This document shows positions 1 through 5,297 of a DNA stretch of 5,640 bases, piece after piece. Source of the DNA: Alphaproteobacteria bacterium (GTDB lineage: Bacteria; Pseudomonadota; Alphaproteobacteria; ATCC43930; CGMCC-115725). A program made the position numbers and the translations under genes. The DNA lies in assembly GCA_030039775.1 (NCBI GenBank), contig JASHUX010000036.1, positions 1 to 5,640 on the forward strand, read 5' to 3'. The notes under the pieces were generated by a model that ran no database searches, was not told where the DNA came from, and saw only the letters and a program-made list of their open reading frames with translations. How positions within the stretch are numbered: position 1 is the first letter of the stretch; each line of letters begins with the position of its first letter.

Positions 1-438
1 ACGTTCGATGGCGCCCTTCATGCCGCGCGCGGCGGGAATCAGCTCGAGCTCAGCGCCTAGGATCAACAGCATCTTGCGCCGCTCCAGCGACATGCTGTCA
101 GGCATGGTGAGGATCAGCCGGTAGCCCTTCGCCGCCGCGACAAACGCGAGCGCGATGCCTGTGTTGCCCGAGGTCGGCTCGACCAGCACGGTGCGGCCCG
201 GTTTGATGCGGCCGGCACGTTCCGCCGCTTCGATCATCGCGAGGCCGATGCGGTCCTTTACCGAGGCCAACGGATTGAAGAACTCGCACTTGCCGAGAAT
301 GTCGGCCTTGACGTTGTGCGCGGCGGCGATGCGCGCCAAGCGCACCAGCGGCGTCGCGCCAATGGTCTCGACGATCGAATCATAGACGCGGCCGCGGAAC
401 TCGGTCGCGGGCTTGGCGGGTTTGGCAGTATCGGGCAT
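1..438 (-). CDS. cysK: Cysteine synthase A (O-acetylserine sulfhydrylase), N-terminal part, cut by left window edge
   Basis: The protein would make L-cysteine from O-acetyl-L-serine and sulfide in the cytoplasm, using pyridoxal phosphate (PLP). Reading down from the ATG at 438-436, 146 codons stay open to base 1, so the C-terminal half lies outside the window. Seen directly: [11 protein letters not shown] at residues 55-65, whose K61 matches the PLP Schiff-base lysine of the family; [11 protein letters not shown] at 88-98, the conserved substrate/phosphate loop; and [14 protein letters not shown] at 111-124 followed by LGAEL, typical of the CysK/CysM fold. The start is supported by GAGG five bases upstream of the ATG. 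About 15 residues precede the usual CysK start region, as in other alphaproteobacterial versions. It is divergent from the SH3-like gene. CysK rather than CysM or cystathionine beta-synthase is favoured by the loop sequences, but the missing half would settle it. Confidence 0.93.
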   Translation of the reverse strand, partial: MPDTAKPAKPATEFRGRVYDSIVETIGATPLVRLARIAAAHNVKADILGKCEFFNPLASVKDRIGLAMIEAAERAGRIKPGRTVLVEPTSGNTGIALAFVAAAKGYRLILTMPDSMSLERRKMLLILGAELELIPAARGMKGAIER

Positions 439-460
439 GACGGCCTCAACGGTTCCGATC

Positions 461-469
461 TGCTATTAT
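461..469 (+). promoter_or_regulatory. Candidate extended -10 promoter (TGCTATTAT) for the SH3-like gene
   Basis: Bases 461-469 read TGCTATTAT, which fits the extended -10 form TGnTATAAT with one mismatch. No good -35 is visible at 440-447, but extended -10 promoters depend less on it. Transcription would start near 476, giving a leader of about 30 nt before the ATG at 507. This patch and its surroundings are the only AT-rich part of the intergenic region. It overlaps the cysK -10 candidate on the other strand. Confidence 0.4.
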
Positions 470-473
470 TGTA
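468..473 (-). promoter_or_regulatory. Candidate -10 element (TACAAT) for cysK
   Basis: On the minus strand, bases 473 to 468 read TACAAT, five of six matches to the sigma-70 -10 consensus. It would start transcription near 461, leaving a leader of about 23 nt before the cysK ATG at 438. The -35 region (about 490-496, TTCGCC or TTTCGC) is poor. The call rests on the short AT-rich patch in an otherwise GC-rich stretch and on its position. It overlaps the opposing -10 of the SH3-like gene, so the two could not be occupied at once. Confidence 0.35.
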
Positions 474-494
474 GGAACTTCCGGCGACGGGCGA

Positions 495-500
495 AAGGTG
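495..500 (+). promoter_or_regulatory. Ribosome binding site AAGGTG that favours ATG507 over GTG498
   Basis: AAGGTG at 495-500 lies six bases before the ATG at 507 and resembles the anti-Shine-Dalgarno complement. The alternative GTG start at 498 falls inside this element and has no comparable site upstream. The choice removes only three residues (GTG-ACG-GAA) and leaves the signal peptide beginning MPRWLLL. Confidence 0.5.
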
Positions 501-506
501 ACGGAA

Positions 507-1139
507 ATGCCCCGGTGGCTCTTGCTCGCGGTGCTCGGCGTGGCAACTTGGTTGCCCGACACCACCAAAGCGGCCACGCCGGTCGACACACAAGGCGCCA
601 CTCAGTGCGACTTCGGCGCCTACGCCACCGACCCTAATCCAAAGGGCACTGACGTTCGGGCGGCGCCGCGCGCCGACGCACCGGTGATCGGGCATTTGCC
701 GCCGCTCTACCGGCTAAGCCCGGACAATTCTACCGGCGCCGAGTTCCAGGTGATGGGCGCCAAGGACGGCTGGCTGCTGATCGGCAAGGGGAAGCATGCA
801 ATCGACAACAGTTTCGAGGGGCCGGGTTGGATTCCGGGCAACATCGCCAGCCTTAGCATCGGCGACGAGCGGCTATTCGCGGCGCCGAGCACCAACGCGC
901 CGATCATCGTGTGGCTGATGGACATCGCGCGCGGCTGGGGCGGCGATTCGTTTGGGGTGACGCAAATCCTGTCGTGCCAAGGCCAATTCGCCGAGATCAC
1001 GGTCCAGCCGCCGGACAAGAACCTCAAAGCCCGGAGCGGCTGGGTCACGGGCACCTGCACCTCGCAACTCACCACCTGCGATTACTCTTATCCCGACGGG
1101 GTCAAACGGCCGGAGGATTACCAGTATCCGAACGAGTGA
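507..1139 (+). CDS. Secreted SH3-like domain protein with two repeats (hypothetical)
   Basis: A protein of 210 residues (213 if GTG498 is used), probably exported to the periplasm. Residues 1-22 look like a Sec signal peptide: MPR, then a hydrophobic stretch WLLLAVLGVATWL, then TKA with likely cleavage after A22. The mature part appears to hold two bacterial SH3-like units. The first begins near VRAAPRADAPVIG (50-62) and ends with GWIPG (107-111). The second begins near RLFAAPSTNAPII (122-134) and ends with GWVTG (178-182). Each pairs an x-AAPxxxAPxIG-type opening with a closing GW-[IV]-x-G strand, as SH3b domains do. Cysteines at 34, 157, 184 and 191 could form two disulfides outside the cytoplasm. 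No catalytic motif is visible. SH3b domains often bind cell-wall peptides, but nothing here shows a ligand. It is divergent from cysK and 77 nt before the flavoprotein gene, so probably its own unit. Confidence 0.8.
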   Translation: MPRWLLLAVLGVATWLPDTTKAATPVDTQGATQCDFGAYATDPNPKGTDVRAAPRADAPVIGHLPPLYRLSPDNSTGAEFQVMGAKDGWLLIGKGKHAIDNSFEGPGWIPGNIASLSIGDERLFAAPSTNAPIIVWLMDIARGWGGDSFGVTQILSCQGQFAEITVQPPDKNLKARSGWVTGTCTSQLTTCDYSYPDGVKRPEDYQYPNE

Positions 1140-1163
1140 ACCTGGCGTGCGCCTTGAGGATGT

Positions 1164-1189
1164 GCCGACCGGCGAGTAAGACTGTCGGC
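1164..1189 (+). other. Weak hairpin between the SH3-like gene and the flavoprotein gene
   Basis: GCCGAC at 1164-1169 and GTCGGC at 1184-1189 can pair as a 6-bp GC-rich stem with a 14-base loop. No T-tract follows (the next bases are CGCAAATATGG), so this is not a clear intrinsic terminator. It lies 25 nt after the upstream stop and 27 nt before the next start, and could be a weak 3' stabilising hairpin, a leader structure or chance in GC-rich DNA. Confidence 0.22.
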
Positions 1190-1216
1190 CGCAAATATGG
1201 GTGCGTGGAGGAATAA

Positions 1217-2797
1217 ATGGCCGAGAACAGCGACATCGTCGTCATCGGATCGGGGCATAACGGCCTCGTCGCGGCGGCCTATCTCGGTAAGGCGGGAAAG
1301 AAGGTGACGGTGCTGGAGCGCCAGCCCTGGTTCGGCGGCGGCGTTGTGACGCGCGATCTCACCCTGCCCGGCTTCCATCACGACCAGCATTCGATGGCGC
1401 ATATCTTCATCCAGGCCAATCCGCTGATCAAAAACGACGAACTCGGCCTGATGTCGAAATACGGGATGAAGTACACCTACCCCGACATGCCGACGATCTC
1501 GGTGTTTCCCGACGGCGACACGATCCCCTTATGGCGCGACCGGCAGAAAAATTACCGCGAGCTGGAACGGTTCTCGAAGAAGGACGCGGAGAGCTATCTG
1601 AAATTCGCCGAGCTGGCGGCGGGCTATCTCCCGTTAGTGACGGGCGGCATGTATGCGCCGCCGGCGCCGGTCGGCGCGATGTACGCGATGATGGATCAAA
1701 GCCGCGAAGGCCGCGCGATGTTCCAGACCATGCAGAAAAGCGGCTACGACATCATCACCGAATGGTTCGAGAACGATCGCGTGCGGCTGCACCTGCTTCG
1801 CATTGTCAGCGAGCACCTGGTCGGACCGGAAGAAAAAGGCACCGGTCTCGGCCTGTTCGTATTTCTTGCCTTCCTCGAACAGTACGGCATCGGCGTGCCG
1901 GTCGGCGGCAGCGGCACGCTGACCCGGGCGCTCGCGAAGCTGCTCGAAGATAACGGCGGCCAGGTCGTCACCGGCGTCGATTGCGACCGCGTCATCGTCT
2001 CGGGCGGGCGCGCCGCCGGCGTGCATGCCAAGGACGGACGCGAATTCATGGCGAAGGACGGAGTTATCGGCGCGATCCATCCGCACGATCTTGGCGCGTT
2101 CGTCCCCGAGGTCGACAGGGACGTCGCCTGCGATGCGGCCAAGACGGAGATCGGTGCCAATTGCGTCTTCACCATTCACGCCGCGCTGAACGAGCCGCTG
2201 AAATTCAAGGCCGGCGATCATGTCGGCAAGGCAATGATGATCGAGCTGCTGCCGCCGAGCCTCAATCATCTGCGAGAGCATTTCGACGACCTGCGCTATG
2301 GCCGCATGCCGCGCGCGCGTCTCGTCGGCCTCGGCTCGCCGTCGAACCTCGATCCGAGCCGGGCGCCCGCCGGCAAGGCAACGATGCACGCGTGGGATTA
2401 TTGCCCTTACGAGCATCCGCAAGGCGGGCACGCCGCGTGGGACGCGAAGAAAAAAGAATTCGCCGACAGCATGCTCGACCATATGAGCGGATACATCTCG
2501 AACCTGACGCCGGCCAATATCCTGGCCCATCACGACGATACGCCGCTCGATATGGAGCGTACCTCGTCGAGCTTCCGCCGCGGCGACATTCACGGCATCG
2601 CGCCCAATGCCTATCAGTCGGGCGCGCATCGCCCGACGCCGGAGCTCGGCAACTACACCGTGCCGGGAGTCGAGCGGCTTTATCTCGTCGGACCGTTTCA
2701 ACATCCGGGCGGCGGCGTGATCGGCGCCGGCCGCGCCACCGCGATCAAAATGTTCGACGACATGCGGCTCAACTTCGACAAGATCGCCGCTCGGTAG
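1217..2797 (+). CDS. PYROXD2/CrtI-type FAD-dependent oxidoreductase (phytoene-dehydrogenase-like superfamily)
   Basis: A 526-residue flavoprotein of the CrtI/PYROXD2 group within the amine-oxidase-like FAD superfamily. Seen directly: beta strand DIVVIGSGHNG with the dinucleotide motif at 11-16, acidic E34 at the end of the second strand (VTVLERQ) to hold the FAD ribose, and GGG at 41-43. VPVGGSGTLTRALAKLLEDNGG begins at residue 227, the usual mid-protein CrtI segment. The C-terminal FAD motif is ERLYLVGPFQHPGGG (486-500) followed by GAGR (503-506). Length agrees with bacterial PYROXD2-like proteins. The start is secure: GGAGGA at 1207-1212 lies four bases before the ATG. The carotenoid-desaturase signature is altered (PFQHPGGG where carotenoid enzymes tend to have GAGTHPGxG), and no other carotenoid gene is present, so phytoene is an unlikely substrate. 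The real substrate is unknown. It probably shares a transcript with the amine oxidase that follows. Confidence 0.88.
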   Translation: MAENSDIVVIGSGHNGLVAAAYLGKAGKKVTVLERQPWFGGGVVTRDLTLPGFHHDQHSMAHIFIQANPLIKNDELGLMSKYGMKYTYPDMPTISVFPDGDTIPLWRDRQKNYRELERFSKKDAESYLKFAELAAGYLPLVTGGMYAPPAPVGAMYAMMDQSREGRAMFQTMQKSGYDIITEWFENDRVRLHLLRIVSEHLVGPEEKGTGLGLFVFLAFLEQYGIGVPVGGSGTLTRALAKLLEDNGGQVVTGVDCDRVIVSGGRAAGVHAKDGREFMAKDGVIGAIHPHDLGAFVPEVDRDVACDAAKTEIGANCVFTIHAALNEPLKFKAGDHVGKAMMIELLPPSLNHLREHFDDLRYGRMPRARLVGLGSPSNLDPSRAPAGKATMHAWDYCPYEHPQGGHAAWDAKKKEFADSMLDHMSGYISNLTPANILAHHDDTPLDMERTSSSFRRGDIHGIAPNAYQSGAHRPTPELGNYTVPGVERLYLVGPFQHPGGGVIGAGRATAIKMFDDMRLNFDKIAAR

Positions 2798-2800
2798 GAG
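2795..2800 (+). promoter_or_regulatory. Shine-Dalgarno TAGGAG overlapping the upstream stop codon
   Basis: TAGGAG at 2795-2800 contains the TAG stop of the upstream flavoprotein and the GGAG of a good ribosome binding site. The codon exactly six bases downstream is ATC at 2807, in frame with the amine-oxidase reading frame. The ATG at 2846 is 45 bases away, too far for this site to serve. The element therefore decides the start in favour of 2807 and points to translational coupling between the two genes. Confidence 0.6.
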
Positions 2801-2806
2801 CATCCC

Positions 2807-4069
2807 ATCCGTATCATCATTATCGGCGCGGGCGCCGCGGGACTGATGGCCGGGCGCGAATTGGCGCGCGCCGGCCACCGTGCCATCGTTCTTGAGGCGC
2901 GCGACCGGACCGGCAGCCGCATTTGGGAATTGCCGGCGGAGCTATTCGGTTATCGCGCCGAAGGCGGCGCTGAATTCATCCATGGCGAAGCGCCGGTAAC
3001 GAAGGCGCTGGTCCGCGACGCGGGGCTGACATTGGTGCGCGGCCGCCGCGACGGCGAGCGTTGGGACAAACGTGGCGGCACGCTCACCGACGAAGAACCC
3101 GACACGCCCGGTTTTGAGGAACTGCCGGCGAAGCTCGCGGCACTCGACCACGACCTGCCGATCGCGGCATTTCTGGCGAAGAATTTTTCCGGTGACCGGT
3201 TCGCGCCGATGCGCCGCTCGATCATCCGCATGACCGAAGGCTACGACGCCGCCGATCCCAGCCGCGCCAGCACGTTCGCGCTCCGCGACGAATGGCTCGG
3301 CGGCGGCTTGCGCCAATCGCATCGCGTCGAAGAAGGCTATGGCGCGTTGATGGAGTTCCTCGCCGCCGAGATCCGCAATCATGGCGGCGCGGTCCATTTC
3401 AATGCCGAAGTGAAGGCCGTCGAGTGGCTGGGTGGCGCAACGGTACGGTGCGCCGACGGCGCCACGTTTACCGGCGACCGAGTCATCAACACCGTGCCAC
3501 TGCCGGTGCTGCGTGACATCGACGTTCGGCCCGCCATTCCGGAAAAGCTTAACGCCGCCGACGCGATCGGTTACGGCGACGTCATCAAGCTGCTGTTCCG
3601 GTTCAAGGATCTCTGGTGGCGCAATGCACTCGGCCGCGATCTGTCCCGGCTATCCTTCATGATTTCGGACGAGTTCGTTCCGACATGGTGGACGCAATAT
3701 CCCAGGCCACATCCGGTCCTGACGGGCTGGTTCGCCGGACCGCGCGCGGCGAAATCCAACCTGTCTGAAGCGGCATTGATTGAGGCCGGGCTCGAAGCCC
3801 TCTCACGAATTTTCGAGAAGGACGTAACTCAGTTGCAGGCGTCGCTCACGAGCGCGCGGGCCCTTCACTGGGGCCAGGACCCGTTCGCGCGCGGCGCCTA
3901 TTCGTACGCCACGCCCGAAAGCCATGCCGCACAAGACGAACTAGCTAAACCCGCGGGCGGCGTCCTCCATTATGCCGGCGAAGCAATGTACCGCGGCACC
4001 GATATGGGCACCGTCGAAGCCGCGCTCGCCAACGGCAAGGACACGGCCGCGCGGATTTTGGCAGGCTAG
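2807..4069 (+). CDS. Flavin amine-oxidase-family protein, probable ATC start
   Basis: A 420-residue FAD oxidoreductase if it begins at ATC 2807. Seen: strand RIIII then GAGAAG at 7-12 and E30 in VLEAR, the full dinucleotide-binding fold. TGSR at 35-38 stands where the family usually has GGR. VIKLLFRF contains K261, which matches the family segment bearing the lysine near flavin N5. HWGQDPFARGAYSY comes late, and HYAGEA (388-393) with GTVEAAL (401-407) forms the C-terminal FAD-binding segment. No cysteine near HYAGEA suggests non-covalent FAD. Amine oxidases oxidise amines to imines, but some members desaturate or act on other C-N or C-C bonds, so the substrate is open. No ATG, GTG or TTG occurs between the upstream TAG (2795-2797) and ATG 2846, and starting at 2846 would delete the GAGAAG motif. 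The gene is in the same frame as its upstream neighbour and ends on a CTAG shared with the convergent SDR gene. Confidence 0.85.
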   Translation: MRIIIIGAGAAGLMAGRELARAGHRAIVLEARDRTGSRIWELPAELFGYRAEGGAEFIHGEAPVTKALVRDAGLTLVRGRRDGERWDKRGGTLTDEEPDTPGFEELPAKLAALDHDLPIAAFLAKNFSGDRFAPMRRSIIRMTEGYDAADPSRASTFALRDEWLGGGLRQSHRVEEGYGALMEFLAAEIRNHGGAVHFNAEVKAVEWLGGATVRCADGATFTGDRVINTVPLPVLRDIDVRPAIPEKLNAADAIGYGDVIKLLFRFKDLWWRNALGRDLSRLSFMISDEFVPTWWTQYPRPHPVLTGWFAGPRAAKSNLSEAALIEAGLEALSRIFEKDVTQLQASLTSARALHWGQDPFARGAYSYATPESHAAQDELAKPAGGVLHYAGEAMYRGTDMGTVEAALANGKDTAARILAG

Positions 4070-4070
4070 C
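4065..4070. other. Convergent stop codons sharing a palindromic CTAG
   Basis: The palindrome GCTAGC contains CTAG at 4066-4069. On the plus strand TAG (4067-4069) ends the amine oxidase; on the minus strand the same bases give TAG (4068-4066) and end the SDR gene. The coding regions overlap by 4 bp, with no space for a separate bidirectional terminator, so any transcription stop must lie inside the opposite gene. Confidence 0.9.
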
Positions 4071-4878
4071 TGTTGCGCCCGATCGGCGCGCCGGGGGCAC
4101 CGCCGCGCGCGATTGTGCCGCCTTCGATGTTGATCATCGTGCCCGTCACGTAGGAGGCGCGATCGGAGGCGAGGAAGGCGACCATGCCGGAGATTTCATC
4201 GACCCGCGCCGGCCGGCCATAGGCCATGCCGTTGAAGCGATTGCGCCGCCAGTTGTCCAAATCTTGCGGCGCGACCTTTTCCTCGGCTTGCTTTTGCAGC
4301 CACTGCAGGCGCGGCGTATCGACCGGCCCGGGATTGATACCGACAACGCGCACCCCATACCGAATGCTTTCGCCGCCGAGACTGTTGGTGAAATTGATAA
4401 CAGCGGCATTGCCCGGTCCGCCGCAGATATAACCCGCACCGGTCAGCACGCCGCCTGCGCCCACGATATTGATGATGACGCCGCGCCGGCGATTGCACAT
4501 TTCCTTATAAACGATGCGCGTAATGCCGAAATAGCCGAACAGCTTCAGTTCCCAACCTTCGCGCCAACGATCCTCGTCCACCTGATCGAGCGTGCCGCCC
4601 GGAATCGCGCCGGCGCAATTGACCAGAATGTCGACCCCCGCAGCCTCGCGCGCGAACGCGTCGCGCGGCCCGCGCTTCGACAGATCGACGGCATGGGTGA
4701 CGACGGAAACGCCGAAGCGCTTCTTGATGTCGTCCGCCGCGGCTTTCAATTCGTCGGCGTTGCGCGCCGCAATGTGCAGGTTCACGCCCTCGCCCGCCAA
4801 TTCCTCCGCGATGCCGAGGCCGATGCCTTTGCTGGCGCCGGTAATGGCCGCCGTCTTCCCTTTGAGATTAAGTTCCAT
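4066..4878 (-). CDS. Short-chain dehydrogenase/reductase-fold protein with non-canonical active site
   Basis: A 270-residue protein of the SDR superfamily, resembling the group I recall as PRK06125. Fold and cofactor motifs are clear: TGASKGIG at 13-20 (NAD(P) binding), AARN at 37-40 after the second strand, D65 in AVDLS, NCAG at 87-90 (normally NNAG), and NPGPVDTPR at 182-190. An ungapped comparison with FabG around IINI (135-138) and INFTNSLGGE (161-170) places the catalytic residues at K112 (normally Asn), G140 (normally Ser), G153 (normally Tyr) and N157 (normally Lys). The YxxxK motif is therefore absent, while Y150 lies three residues earlier. This seems a family trait rather than decay, since the frame is intact and the rest well kept. 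It may use another catalytic residue or act by binding. The ATG follows the Rieske TGA directly, with GGAG six bases upstream. Confidence 0.87.
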   Translation of the reverse strand: MELNLKGKTAAITGASKGIGLGIAEELAGEGVNLHIAARNADELKAAADDIKKRFGVSVVTHAVDLSKRGPRDAFAREAAGVDILVNCAGAIPGGTLDQVDEDRWREGWELKLFGYFGITRIVYKEMCNRRRGVIINIVGAGGVLTGAGYICGGPGNAAVINFTNSLGGESIRYGVRVVGINPGPVDTPRLQWLQKQAEEKVAPQDLDNWRRNRFNGMAYGRPARVDEISGMVAFLASDRASYVTGTMINIEGGTIARGGAPGAPIGRNS

Positions 4879-5295
4879 TCAAATCTCCACCACGATGTAG
4901 TTTTCGTCGCGCGACACCGGATAGGTTTCCGCCGTATACGGACCTTCGGCGACGCGCTCGCCGGGTTCGACGGTGACGTCGTAGGCACGCGTGCGCACCT
5001 TCTCCGGATCGATGTATGAGCGGCCGGTCCGAATATCGAACTCCCACCCGTGCCACGGACAGCGCAGGATCTCGCCGGGCCGCGACGTGACGAACGTGCC
5101 GGGCCGCTTCGATTCGAACAGCGCCGTGCGCCGCCCTTTGCACAACGGCCCGCCTTCGTGCGGGCAGCGGTTCAGAAGCGCGAAATACTCGCCGCCGAGG
5201 TTGAAGATCGCGATCTCGCGGTTGGCAACGGTGACCGCCTTGCTTTCGCCGAGCGGAATCTCGTCAGCCTTGGCGACGACGTAACGCTCAGGCAC
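4879..5295 (-). CDS. Small Rieske [2Fe-2S] protein, likely ferredoxin-type electron carrier
   Basis: A 138-residue single-domain Rieske protein, probably cytoplasmic because no signal peptide or membrane segment is visible. The cluster ligands are clear: CPH at 44-46 and CPWH at 79-82, followed by GWEFDIRTG, as in Rieske ferredoxins and oxygenase components. No mononuclear-iron catalytic domain follows, so it is not a complete ring-hydroxylating oxygenase. The ligand pairs are 32 residues apart (47-78), longer than the roughly 15-20 common in Rieske ferredoxins; extra residues lie around RTALFESKRPGTFVTSRPG. I chose the GTG at 5295-5293: it begins PERYVVAKADEIP, the usual start of this family, and lies 2 nt after the amidohydrolase TAG. 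No good Shine-Dalgarno is seen, so it may depend on coupling. Its TGA abuts the SDR ATG. It likely passes electrons within the pathway of its operon partners. Confidence 0.88.
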   Translation of the reverse strand: MPERYVVAKADEIPLGESKAVTVANREIAIFNLGGEYFALLNRCPHEGGPLCKGRRTALFESKRPGTFVTSRPGEILRCPWHGWEFDIRTGRSYIDPEKVRTRAYDVTVEPGERVAEGPYTAETYPVSRDENYIVVEI

Positions 5296-5297
5296 CG

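Larger units (their letters stand above)
452..478. repeat. Short inverted repeat GTTCC-N17-GGAAC around the two -10 elements
   Basis: GTTCC at 452-456 and GGAAC at 474-478 are exact inverted copies, with the overlapping -10 candidates of both divergent genes between them. The arms are only 5 bp, so chance is quite possible. The position, symmetric about the promoter overlap, would suit an operator that represses or balances both genes. No regulator gene is in the window. Confidence 0.22.

Noticed and set aside
498..506. GTG 498 as start of the SH3-like protein
   Set aside because: It lies in the likely Shine-Dalgarno AAGGTG and lacks its own site; ATG 507 is better spaced, though the difference is only three residues.
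1154..1182. Possible promoter TTGAGG-N17-TAAGAC before the PYROXD2-like gene
   Set aside because: The -10 matches only three of six consensus bases; a promoter is likely in this 77-nt gap, but this candidate is too weak to annotate.
1634..2878. A 414-codon open frame on the minus strand
   Set aside because: It lies antisense to the two flavoprotein genes, its translation is Arg/Ala/His-rich without motifs, and such long mirror frames are expected opposite GC-rich genes with G/C third positions.
1981..2895. A 304-codon plus-strand open frame in another phase
   Set aside because: Its Arg-rich translation is the shifted phase of the PYROXD2-like gene, which holds the real FAD motifs.
2846..4069. 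Amine oxidase starting at ATG 2846
   Set aside because: This start removes the first strand and GAGAAG motif that are plainly encoded upstream in frame, and no Shine-Dalgarno lies next to it (CGCGGGACTG precedes).
4264..5019. A 251-codon plus-strand open frame
   Set aside because: It is antisense to the SDR and Rieske genes, both of which have strong family motifs; its translation has no recognisable domain.
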